From assembly GCF_001544555.2 (NCBI RefSeq), contig NZ_FCOK02000078.1:1-47672 (forward strand): DNA of 47,672 bases. Reading direction: 5' to 3'. This DNA is from Caballeronia udeis. Its GTDB lineage: Bacteria; Pseudomonadota; Gammaproteobacteria; Burkholderiales; Burkholderiaceae. Shown in pieces: positions 34,383 to 42,224 of this stretch (the first letter of the stretch is position 1; each line of letters opens with the position of its first letter). The notes beneath the pieces were generated by a model. That model worked only from the letters and a program-made list of their open reading frames with translations. It did not search any database and had not been told where the DNA came from. The position numbers were made by a program, and so were the translations under genes.

Positions 34383-35321
34383 ATGGATACGCTTCAAAAC
34401 ATGCGCGTGTTTTCGCGGGTTGTTGAAGCCGGCAGCTTCACCGCCGCGGCTCAGCACCTGAACACGACCACGGCCTATGCATCGCGCGCCGTCTCCGATC
34501 TCGAAGCACATTTGCGCACTCGCTTGCTCAACCGGACCACGCGCCGGATCGCGCTGACCGAGGCGGGCGAGCGCTATCTGCAGCGTTGCGAGCAAATCCT
34601 GGCGTACGTGGATCAGGCCGAAGCCGAAGCCGGTGACGCTCACGCGCGCCCGTCCGGCAAGCTCAAGATGCACACCATGGCGGGGATCGGCCAGCATTAC
34701 ATCGTGCCGATGATTTCGAGCTACCAGAGGCTGCATCCGTCGGTTCAGATCGACCTGACGCTTGCGCAGCGTGTGCCGGACCTGCTGGATGAAGGTTTTG
34801 ACGTGTCCATGGTGCTTGGCACCGAACTGCCCGATTCAGGGCTGGTTTCCCAACGCCTGGGAACCGCCTTCAGCATTGCCTGCGCGTCGCCTGCTTATAT
34901 TCAGGAGCACGGCGTGCCGCATGTCTTGTCGGATCTGGTGCGGCATACGTGCTTGCAACTCATAACGCCTGCGTTTCCTCCGAACAAATGGACCTTTGAC
35001 GGCCCGAACGGGCAGGAAACCGTCACGCTTGGACCGGCGACCTTCACGGTGAATGTGGCTGAGGCCATGGCCGTGGCAATCAGCGAAGGCATGGGCGTGG
35101 GGATATTGCCCACGTCGTCAGCGTTGCCTGCATTGCGTGCAGGGACCTTGGTGCGCGTTTTGCCGCAGTACACCATGCAGATGCTCAATGTGTTTGCGCT
35201 GTATCCGTCGCGTCAGTACCTGGATGCGAAAATCCGGACATGGGTGGAGTATTTGCGGGCTGAGTTGCCTGCCGCACTCGCCGCCGATGAAAAATCACTG
35301 CAGGAATTTGTGGCGTCGTAA
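34383..35321 (+). CDS. LysR-family transcriptional regulator (AaeR-like)
   Basis: This 312-residue LysR protein has an N-terminal winged helix-turn-helix (MRVFSRVVEAGSFTAAAQHLNTTTAYASRAVSDLEAHLRTRLLNRTTRRIALTE, residues 7-60) and a substrate-binding domain (about 90-300). It diverges from the efflux operon and very likely controls it in response to an aromatic effector, with the dyad at 34274-34308 as binding site. The ATG at 34383 is chosen over an upstream frame start because it begins the conserved domain. AAGG lies upstream. The effector is unknown. Confidence 0.92.
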   Translation: MDTLQNMRVFSRVVEAGSFTAAAQHLNTTTAYASRAVSDLEAHLRTRLLNRTTRRIALTEAGERYLQRCEQILAYVDQAEAEAGDAHARPSGKLKMHTMAGIGQHYIVPMISSYQRLHPSVQIDLTLAQRVPDLLDEGFDVSMVLGTELPDSGLVSQRLGTAFSIACASPAYIQEHGVPHVLSDLVRHTCLQLITPAFPPNKWTFDGPNGQETVTLGPATFTVNVAEAMAVAISEGMGVGILPTSSALPALRAGTLVRVLPQYTMQMLNVFALYPSRQYLDAKIRTWVEYLRAELPAALAADEKSLQEFVAS

Positions 35322-35482
35322 GCTTGTGAGCAGGAGAATGAGGATAAGCTGATAGCGTTTTCTGTCATTTGCCGCGACGCAACACTTGCTTACAGTTATT
35401 TCGGCCGCATGTTGATAGCTTGTAGTTTGCGCTTTAGCTTCACCGATTCACTTTTACCGATTTGACAATATCCGAGGAAGTT

Positions 35483-35653
35483 ATGAATACGCCGCTGATG
35501 ATCGCCATCTACGTACTGCTGGCTCTGATCGCCGTGCCCGCCACCCGCGAACTGCTGCGTACGGCCCGCGAGAATGCAAAACGCGCGCGCCTGATCCCGA
35601 TCCGTATCGACGAGCGTAAAAACCGTCAATCGCGCGATTCGTCGGATCGTTGA
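35483..35653 (+). CDS. 56-residue orphan membrane protein
   Basis: This small protein has one hydrophobic helix (about residues 4-20, PLMIAIYVLLALIAVPA) and a strongly basic tail (RELLRTARENAKRARLIPIRIDERKNR), so the tail should face the cytoplasm. It begins with GAGGAAG five bases before the ATG and ends just before a strong terminator, so it looks like a real single-gene unit. I do not recognise a family, and nothing nearby suggests a role. Confidence 0.72.
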   Translation: MNTPLMIAIYVLLALIAVPATRELLRTARENAKRARLIPIRIDERKNRQSRDSSDR

Positions 35654-35658
35654 GCAAA

Positions 35659-35690
35659 AAAAGACCGATTTATCGGTCTTTCTGTTTTTT
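35659..35690 (+). terminator. intrinsic terminator of the small membrane protein gene
   Basis: AAAAGACCGAT and ATCGGTCTTT form a 10-bp stem with a two-base nominal loop, followed by CTGTTTTTT. It starts six bases after the stop codon. Confidence 0.9.
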
Positions 35691-35926
35691 GCAGTTGGCG
35701 CAGTGGGTTTTAACCCTGCGCCGGGTAAACCGCATCTGAACCGATTCTGAACCCCCTCCGGCGCCTGAGATTTCTTGGCCTGGAACGGGTGTTTTTACCC
35801 TTTTTACCCATAACGCTGATAGGCCGGTTGTTTGCGTCATGACCGGTTAGTGTTCTTTTCGGCAGTACGCTACCGCTGCGTACCCATACCGGAAACGCGT
35901 TTTAGAGATTCATTGCGCCTGGCCGC

Positions 35927-36730
35927 TCAGATCTCAACCACTTTGTCCCATTCGAACGACGGATTTTCAGGCGCACCCGTGCGCCGGTCGCGATACCCGC
36001 GCGGATTACAGATCACGCGCGTTCCCTCTGCAACGTAGTCGAACGCGGTATGCGTGTGGCCGTGAACCCACAGCGCAACCGGTGCACGCACGAGCGAGGG
36101 CAGATCGCTCACAAAACCCGCCGATGCCCGGTCCGTCGCAAACTTTTCAGCCAGACTTTGTCTGAGCGGCGCGTGATGGGTCACAACAATCGTCTTGCCG
36201 TCGAAGGGCTTTGCCAGCTCATCTTCCAGCCATGCCCGAGCCTGCTCATGCAGCGCCAGTGAGTCTCCGGGACTAAACGAGCGCGGTTCGTCTTCGGGCT
36301 CCGGCCATGCAACCTGGATCACGCCGCGGAAGTCGAGCATCACACGCTCGGCCGCTTCGATGGACTCGCGCATTGCCTCATCGCCAGCGCCGAACAGCGC
36401 GAAATCCGTCCACAAAGTAGTGCCGAGCACGCGCCATTTGCCGTAGCGGTCGGTGAGGGTGGTGTTGTTCAGGAAATGCACATTGGGCAAGCTGCGCGCG
36501 GCGTCCTGCATTGCGCTTTCGAGCGCACCGAATTCGCCGTCGTAATACTCGTGGTTGCCTGGCACATAAACAACGGGTACCTGCGAACCGAAGTTTTCAG
36601 CCGCCCAGCGCAGACCCTCCGCATGATTGTGGATGTCGCCCGCCAGCACGACGAGATCCGCCTCTGCGTAGGGAATGGCGAGCGGCTCGTCGTGTTCGAG
36701 ATGCAGGTCGGACAGAACGCGAATCTTCAC
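35927..36730 (-). CDS. calcineurin-like metallophosphoesterase
   Basis: This 267-residue protein has all metal-binding motifs of the family in order: SDLHLEHD (7-14), LAGDIHNH (about 29-36), PGNHEYYDG (about 57-65), VTHHAPL (about 176-182) and HGHTHTAFD (about 223-231). It should hydrolyse phosphomonoesters or diesters in the cytoplasm; the substrate is unknown. There is no signal peptide. It follows the FAD-dehydrogenase gene on the minus strand after 32 bases and may be co-transcribed. Confidence 0.92.
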   Translation of the reverse strand: MKIRVLSDLHLEHDEPLAIPYAEADLVVLAGDIHNHAEGLRWAAENFGSQVPVVYVPGNHEYYDGEFGALESAMQDAARSLPNVHFLNNTTLTDRYGKWRVLGTTLWTDFALFGAGDEAMRESIEAAERVMLDFRGVIQVAWPEPEDEPRSFSPGDSLALHEQARAWLEDELAKPFDGKTIVVTHHAPLRQSLAEKFATDRASAGFVSDLPSLVRAPVALWVHGHTHTAFDYVAEGTRVICNPRGYRDRRTGAPENPSFEWDKVVEI

Positions 36731-36762
36731 GGCACTTATCTCCTCAACGCTACTACGTACAT

Positions 36763-38229
36763 TTACGACGACGCGTGCGACGCACCCGGTGCACGCATGT
36801 CCGGCAGGACCTTGGCCGGATTCATCAGGTTCTCGGGGTCGAATGCTGTCTTGAGTGCGCGCATGAGCCGTATTTCCACCGGTGACTTGTAGTGCATTGC
36901 TTCGTCCACCTTCAATTGCCCTAAGCCGTGCTCGGCGCTGATACTGCCGCGATGTGCGTGCGCGCTTTCGTAGACCAGCGCGTTGACCGGTGCCTGGAAT
37001 TCCGCCAGGAAGCGTTCTGGATCTACGCCTTCCGGCGCCTGCACGTTGTAATGCAGATTGCCATCGCCAAGATGGCCGAAGGTCACCATGCGTACGCCTG
37101 GAATGGCCCGGGCCATGAGCGCGTCGGTTGCTTCGATGAAATGCCCGACGCGGGAAATGGGCACCGCGATATCGTGCTTGATATTGAGTCCTTCCACGGC
37201 CTGAGCGAGCGGGATATGTTCGCGCAGATTCCAGAACGCCCGCGACTGCGACAAGCTCTCCGCAACGACTGCATCCTCGACCAGTCCTTGCTCTATTGCA
37301 TGTTCCATCAGCCGTTCGAACAACCCGCGGCCGTGCTCTTCGCTCTCGCTATCCGACAATTCGAGCAGCACGGTCTGGCCGTGTTTTTCGCTGAAGGGGT
37401 AACGCATCTGCGGGAAATGCGTGGTCACGAGATGAAGCGAAAAATCCGACATCAGTTCGAAGCCGGTCAGCAACGGCCCTGCGTAACGCTGTGCGGTAGC
37501 AAGGAAATCGAGCGCGGCCTGCGGTGAGGCGAGGGCCGCGAGCGCCGTCACGCGCGCGACCGGCGCCGGATGCAGTTTCATCACGGCGGCGGTGATGATG
37601 CCGAGCGTTCCTTCCGCTCCGATGTACAGGTCGCGCAGGTCGTAGCCGGTGTTGTCCTTGCGCAGCCCGCGCAAACCGTCCCAAATTTCACCTTGCGGAG
37701 TGACCACTTCCAGCCCGAGGCACAGTTCGCGCGTGTTGCCATATCGCAGAACGGCGGTACCGCCGGCGTTAGTTGAAAGATTGCCGCCGATCGTGCAACT
37801 GCCCTCGGCCGCGAGGCTGAGCGCAAAGAGCCGCTGTTCCTCTTCGGCGCGTGCCTGGATATCGGCGAGGATCACGCCGGCTTCCACCGTGATGGTGTTG
37901 TTGAGCGGATCGATGTCGCGAATCCGGTTCAGCCTGCGCAGGCTGATGACCACCTGCGTGCCGCTGGCGTCTGGCGTTGCCCCGCCGGAATGGCCCGTGT
38001 TGCCGCCCTGCGGCACGATAGGGACCCGATGTTCCCGGGCGAGTTGCACCATCTTCGCGACCTGTTCGGTAGTGCCGGGAAGCAGTACGGCGCATGTCTG
38101 GCCGTGATAGCGCTTGCGCCAGTCCGTGAGAAACGGCGCGGTGTCATGGGCGTCTGTCAGCACATGGGCGGCGCCGATCGCCTCGATGCAGGCTTCAACG
38201 AAGTAACGTGAACGGTCGGATGCGGTCAT
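36763..38229 (-). CDS. FAD-linked D-2-hydroxyacid dehydrogenase (GlcD/D2HGDH-like)
   Basis: This 488-residue flavoprotein has a PCMH-type FAD domain (VPIVPQGGNTGHSGGATPDASG; GNLSTNAGGTAVLRYGNTRELCLGLEVV; DLRDLYIGAEGTLGIITAA) and a C-terminal oxidase domain. That domain holds the metal-binding histidines in TFGHLGDGNLHYNV and the end motif HAHRGSISAEHGLGQLKV. It belongs to the D-2-hydroxyglutarate, D-lactate or glycolate dehydrogenase family; the exact substrate is open. The ATG at 38229 is preferred to a TTG at 38238. Confidence 0.9.
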   Translation of the reverse strand: MTASDRSRYFVEACIEAIGAAHVLTDAHDTAPFLTDWRKRYHGQTCAVLLPGTTEQVAKMVQLAREHRVPIVPQGGNTGHSGGATPDASGTQVVISLRRLNRIRDIDPLNNTITVEAGVILADIQARAEEEQRLFALSLAAEGSCTIGGNLSTNAGGTAVLRYGNTRELCLGLEVVTPQGEIWDGLRGLRKDNTGYDLRDLYIGAEGTLGIITAAVMKLHPAPVARVTALAALASPQAALDFLATAQRYAGPLLTGFELMSDFSLHLVTTHFPQMRYPFSEKHGQTVLLELSDSESEEHGRGLFERLMEHAIEQGLVEDAVVAESLSQSRAFWNLREHIPLAQAVEGLNIKHDIAVPISRVGHFIEATDALMARAIPGVRMVTFGHLGDGNLHYNVQAPEGVDPERFLAEFQAPVNALVYESAHAHRGSISAEHGLGQLKVDEAMHYKSPVEIRLMRALKTAFDPENLMNPAKVLPDMRAPGASHASS

Positions 38230-38339
38230 GAGTTTCAATGGCGGTGGCGTGGGCGACGGATGACACAGTATCGCGCAAGGTTGAACCGGGCGAACCCTGG
38301 CCTGATGGCATAGGTCTCGTTGACGCTGACTATTCCGTG

Positions 38340-38792
38340 CTACAAATGATTGCCGCCGGGCGTTGAGTCTGGCGCTGAAGTGGTCGCCGCTGCAGCGGCC
38401 TTCGCTCGCTTAGCGGCGCGTGCAGCGCGTTTGAACGGTGCGACAAAGCCAAGCGCGCAGACGAAGAACGCAAGGGCAAGCAGCGCTTCGAGCCAGCCAA
38501 GGCGCGCTGACAATCCGCCGTCGGTCATGCCGCGCACAATGCCTTCGGCAAAGTACAGCAGCACGAGCATTGATGCCCATTGCAGCGTGTACACGTTGCG
38601 ACGGAACGTGCCGCGCAGCGAGAACAGCAGCGGGACGGCCTTGAGCGCAAGCGCGGAGCCGCCCGGGCGCAGCGGCGCGAGCCAAAGCTCCCACGCAAGC
38701 GACAACGCAATCAGCGCAATCAGGCTGAACAGTGCGCCTCGCGCAAAGCCCGCTTGCGTGCCGGCTGCTTCCATGACGGGGGTGGTGGTCAT
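38340..38792 (-). CDS. DUF2069 membrane protein
   Basis: This 150-residue protein has four hydrophobic helices (first about 20-40) and matches DUF2069 in the blocks SLAWELWLAPLRPGGSALALKAVPLLFSLRG and NVYTLQWASMLVLLYFAEGIVRG. An alanine-lysine tail (KRAARAAKRAKAAAAA) follows. The function is unknown. It begins four bases after the wrbA stop, an arrangement that often recurs for this family next to wrbA and suggests co-transcription. Confidence 0.9.
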   Translation of the reverse strand: MTTTPVMEAAGTQAGFARGALFSLIALIALSLAWELWLAPLRPGGSALALKAVPLLFSLRGTFRRNVYTLQWASMLVLLYFAEGIVRGMTDGGLSARLGWLEALLALAFFVCALGFVAPFKRAARAAKRAKAAAAATTSAPDSTPGGNHL

Positions 38793-38795
38793 CAA

Positions 38796-39398
38796 TCAGG
38801 CGCCGCGCTGAAGCGTGAGCGCCGTCTTGGCCAGACGTGCGCCGAGCGCCATGGCTAATGCTTTCTCATCGGCGGAGATGCCGATGTCGGCCGTTTCAGC
38901 ACGCGCGAAATGGGACGCTCCATAAGGCGTGCCTCCGGTTTGCGTGGTGGTCAGCTTCGTCTCGGTGTACGGAATGCCTACGATCAGCATGCCGTGGTGA
39001 AGCAAGGGCAGCATCATGGAAAGCAGGGTGGTTTCCTGTCCGCCATGCAGGCTGCCCGTGGAGGTGAAGACGCTGGCGGGTTTGCCTGCCAGCGCGCCGG
39101 ACAGCCATTGGGGCGAGGTGCCGTCGAGGAAGTATTTCAGCGGGGCCGCCATGTTGCCGAACCGCGTGGGCGACCCGAGCGCTAGCCCGGCGCATTCTTC
39201 CAGGTCGCGCACTTCGGCATAGGGCGGGCCGTCGGCGGGAATATCCGGCTGCGTGGCTTCGCAAACAGTGGATACAGGAGGCACGGTGCGCACGCGCGCC
39301 TGCATGCCGGGTACGCTGTCGACGCCTTGAGCAATCGCCTGGGCGAGTGCGCGGGTGGCGCCGTTGCGGCTGTAGTAGAGCACGAGAATGTCGTTCAT
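38796..39398 (-). CDS. wrbA: NAD(P)H:quinone oxidoreductase, WrbA type
   Basis: This 200-residue flavodoxin-like protein has an FMN phosphate loop LYYSRNGATRALA (residues 7-19). GSPTRFGNMAAPLKYFLD, the FTSTGSLHGGQETTLLSMMLPLLHHGM block and GGTPYGASHFA are all typical of WrbA. It reduces quinones by two electrons with NADH or NADPH as a defence against redox stress. The ATG at 39398 is the conserved start; the frame stays open upstream without family sequence. AAGG lies upstream. Confidence 0.94.
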   Translation of the reverse strand: MNDILVLYYSRNGATRALAQAIAQGVDSVPGMQARVRTVPPVSTVCEATQPDIPADGPPYAEVRDLEECAGLALGSPTRFGNMAAPLKYFLDGTSPQWLSGALAGKPASVFTSTGSLHGGQETTLLSMMLPLLHHGMLIVGIPYTETKLTTTQTGGTPYGASHFARAETADIGISADEKALAMALGARLAKTALTLQRGA

Positions 39399-39542
39399 GA
39401 GCCTTTTCGGTGAACGGGTATTATAAGGATCGGGTACGTGGGCGGGGGTTTTGGGGTGTATTTCGGCGTGCGTTCGGCATGCTTCAGCCCGCCATTCAAG
39501 CCGCGCCGCGGATCTGTTGCAGTGTTTCAAGGAGAGAGATTC

Positions 39543-40850
39543 TTGCTGAAGTTTCCCATCGATCTCGACACAGCGAAGCGGCTTGCCAGCTTCGTTGCAC
39601 GTCGTACGGGCGAGGATCGCGTGCCTCAGGTGGCCGGCAGCCTGACATTTACCACCGTGCTGTCGCTCGTGCCGCTTGCGACGGTTGCGTTCGCGCTCTT
39701 CACGGCGTTTCCCATCTTCGCTTCGTTCCAGATGTCGTTACAGGATTTTCTGGCCGCGCACCTGATGCCCTCGCAGATCAACAGCCAGATATTCAAGTAC
39801 CTGAACCAGTTTGCGTCGAAGGCGAAGGGGCTGACCACGGTCGGCATGATCATCTTGTTCGTCACGTCGGTGATGACCATGATGACGGTCGAATCCGCGT
39901 TCAACGTGATCTGGCGCGTGCGCAAATCGCGGCCGTTCGCTCAACGCGTCCTGGTGTATTGGGCCATCATCACGCTCGGTCCTATTCTGTTCGGCGTGAG
40001 CTTGTCGATCTCGTCGTACCTGTTTGCACAGTCCGTTGCATTTGCCGGCTCACATAATCTCCTGCCGCCGGTGGTCGAGTGGACGCTGGCCAGCGCATCG
40101 CTGCCGTTCACGGTGCTTGCGTTCTCGATGCTCTATGTGTTCCTGCCAAACTGCAAAGTCGAGTGGCGCGATGCACTGGTTGGCGGACTCGTCGCGGCTA
40201 TCGCGTTCGAACTGGCGAAGCGCGGTTTCGGTTATTACGTGCGGCGTATTCCGACATACACCGCTGTGTACGGTGCATTTGCGGCGTTGCCCGTGTTCCT
40301 CTTATGGGTCTATTTGTGTTGGATGATCACGCTCATCGGCGCGATGCTCACGTCGGCGTTGCCGGCAATCCGGATCGGCCAGTTTCATCGAAACGATTTT
40401 CCGGGGAGCGATCTGCTCGATGCTCTCGAATTGCTCGCTCGACTTGCGGAGGCGCGTGAAGCCGGGTTGCCGGGTTACACCGGCCTCGAGCTTGCACGGA
40501 TGCTGCGGTGTGACATGGATACCTCCATGCGCCTGGTTCGCAAGCTCGACTCTCTGGAATGGATTGCGAGGCTGGAGAATCTCAGGGTGCCGCGCTATGT
40601 GCTGATCGCCAATCCGCAACAGATCACAGTGTCGAGCCTCTTCGATTTGTTCGTGATCGAGCGCGAAGAGCTGGATTATCAGTTACGCCTCGATTCCTCG
40701 CACATTGACCGTGCCGCATTGATGAACGCGCTGAGCAACGAGAAACTCGAAGTCACGCTGGCTACGCTGCTGGCGGCGCGCGCGGCCTCTCGCCAGGAAG
40801 GTGCTCGCGCGGCGCAAGGGGTGACGTCCATGCCACATCAACCCGCCTGA
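39543..40850 (+). CDS. YihY/UPF0761 family membrane protein with long C-terminal extension
   Basis: This 435-residue protein has about six membrane helices in the first 280 residues. The YihY pattern is present: VPQVAGSLTFTTVLSLVPLATVAFALF, FLLWVYLCWMITLIGAML, and the PNCKVEWRDALVGGLVAAIAFELAKRGFGYYV block. Residues about 295-435 form a soluble extension with a winged-helix-like stretch (LARMLRCDMDTSMRLVRKLDSLEWIARLENLRVPRYVLI). The start is TTG at 39543, with AAGGAGAGA eight bases upstream; no ATG fits. The old name RNase BN for this family was a misassignment, and its function is unknown. Confidence 0.9.
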   Translation: MLKFPIDLDTAKRLASFVARRTGEDRVPQVAGSLTFTTVLSLVPLATVAFALFTAFPIFASFQMSLQDFLAAHLMPSQINSQIFKYLNQFASKAKGLTTVGMIILFVTSVMTMMTVESAFNVIWRVRKSRPFAQRVLVYWAIITLGPILFGVSLSISSYLFAQSVAFAGSHNLLPPVVEWTLASASLPFTVLAFSMLYVFLPNCKVEWRDALVGGLVAAIAFELAKRGFGYYVRRIPTYTAVYGAFAALPVFLLWVYLCWMITLIGAMLTSALPAIRIGQFHRNDFPGSDLLDALELLARLAEAREAGLPGYTGLELARMLRCDMDTSMRLVRKLDSLEWIARLENLRVPRYVLIANPQQITVSSLFDLFVIEREELDYQLRLDSSHIDRAALMNALSNEKLEVTLATLLAARAASRQEGARAAQGVTSMPHQPA

Positions 40851-40873
40851 AGCGCCTGGCGTCCCGAAGCGCG

Positions 40874-41194
40874 TTAAAGCGAAATCCTGCCGATGCAGAT
40901 GTCCTTGAACATGACCCAGTCGCCCATCAGGCTGTAGAGCGGATGGCGAAAGGTCGCCGGGCGGTTTTTCTCGAAGAAGAAATGGCCGACCCAGGCGAAG
41001 CCGTAGCCGCAAATAACCGCAGCGGGAAGCCAGAGCCAGTCGCCGGTGGCGATAGCCATTGCAAGACAGCCAATTACGCCCAGCGAACCGATGAAGTGCA
41101 GCCGGCGTGACACCACGTTACGGTGCTCTTCGAGGTAGTAAGGATAGAACTCGGCGAAGCTCGCGAAGTGATCGGAATGCGTGGTTTGGGCCAT
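40874..41194 (-). CDS. DUF962/Mpo1-like membrane protein
   Basis: This 106-residue protein has FAEFYPYYLEEHRNVVSRRLHFIGSLG, two membrane helices (about 36-52 and 55-72), then GHFFFEKNRPATFRHPLYSLMGDWVMF. The spaced histidines (HRN, LHFIG, GHFF, RHPLYSL) are the DUF962 set. In yeast the relative Mpo1 is an iron-dependent dioxygenase in alpha-oxidation of 2-hydroxy fatty acids; a similar lipid role here is inference. GGAG lies upstream of the start. It converges on the YihY-type gene with a 23-base gap. Confidence 0.9.
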   Translation of the reverse strand: MAQTTHSDHFASFAEFYPYYLEEHRNVVSRRLHFIGSLGVIGCLAMAIATGDWLWLPAAVICGYGFAWVGHFFFEKNRPATFRHPLYSLMGDWVMFKDICIGRISL

Positions 41195-41402
41195 GACAGT
41201 CTCCTTCGAGCAGGTTGCAGCATTGGCTCGGCAGCATTCATTCTCCGGCGATTGAGCCCGCTGTGCAACTGCGTTTACTTCTGATCCGGAAACAGCTGGA
41301 CAGCCCCTCCCATCCGGCTAATAGCGGAGTGAGGAGAGGGCGGGTAAGCTTGGTTGATGAGCTTGGTTCATGTACCGCATGTACCGCAAAGCGATCCGTC
41401 AC

Positions 41403-42224
41403 CTAAACCGGCCGCGTCGCGAAACTGAATAACGCGGCGAGGGTCGCATCGGGTTGCTCGCTCATCAGTGCATGCCCGGCGTCCAGCATGACTGTTTCGA
41501 CAGAGACATCCGCTTGCTTCATCGCATCGGTCAGCGCGCGACTGGCGCGGGGCGGCGTCATGGCATCAAGGCGGCCCGTAATGATCTGTACCGGGCAACG
41601 TAGCGCCGCCGCCCGTTCAAGTCCGTCCGCATATGCGTTGCAGGCGCTGAAATCGGTATGGAAGAGATGGGGCTCGCCAAGTGCGGCCACGCGCTCCATC
41701 AGGCGCTGGTTGGCGCCATGCAGCCAGAAGCCCGGCGCGGGGCACGACGGCTTGGCGGCGATTGACGAGTGCGACCACTGGTTGACCATGTCGATGGCCT
41801 CGGGTTCGCGATTGAGCGCGGCATCGAGAAGGGCGTCGGAGACGGTCATCGGAAAGGCAGTGGCGAGCAGCGCAAGACGTGTGACGCGTAACGGATAGCG
41901 CGCGGCGCAATCGAGCGCTATCAGAGAGCCCATGCTATGGCCGATCAGCATGGCTTCCTTGACCTTGGCGGCATCCAGCACAGCGACAAGCCAGTCCGCG
42001 AGCGCTGCAATGCTTCGCCGCGCCGGGCCTGCGCTGCGGTTGTGACCGGGAAGGTCGACGGCAAGCACGTTCAGGCCGTGATGGGCAAAGTAGCGTGTCT
42101 GCAGAGCCCAGACACTGTGATCGTGCTTGGCTCCATGCACGAACACGGCTACCGGACGATCCGGCTCGAACGGGTGGCCGCCGGTGTAGGTGTAGGCTGA
42201 AGCGCCCTCGACTTCGAGCATCAT
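41403..42224 (-). CDS. alpha/beta hydrolase
   Basis: This 273-residue alpha/beta-fold hydrolase has an oxyanion segment VFVHGAKHDHSVW, nucleophile elbow GHSMGS (S about residue 96), an acid in ITGRLDAMTPP and the histidine in DAGHALMSEQP. It is a soluble esterase- or lyase-type enzyme with unknown substrate. The start overlaps the stop of the sulfhydrylase gene by four bases, so the two are translationally coupled. It is too short, and has the wrong elbow, for homoserine acetyltransferase MetX. Confidence 0.9.
   Translation of the reverse strand: MMLEVEGASAYTYTGGHPFEPDRPVAVFVHGAKHDHSVWALQTRYFAHHGLNVLAVDLPGHNRSAGPARRSIAALADWLVAVLDAAKVKEAMLIGHSMGSLIALDCAARYPLRVTRLALLATAFPMTVSDALLDAALNREPEAIDMVNQWSHSSIAAKPSCPAPGFWLHGANQRLMERVAALGEPHLFHTDFSACNAYADGLERAAALRCPVQIITGRLDAMTPPRASRALTDAMKQADVSVETVMLDAGHALMSEQPDATLAALFSFATRPV

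Noticed and set aside
41403..42224. Homoserine O-acetyltransferase (MetX) next to metY
   Set aside because: The protein is about 100 residues too short and has a GHSMGS elbow rather than the MetX type.
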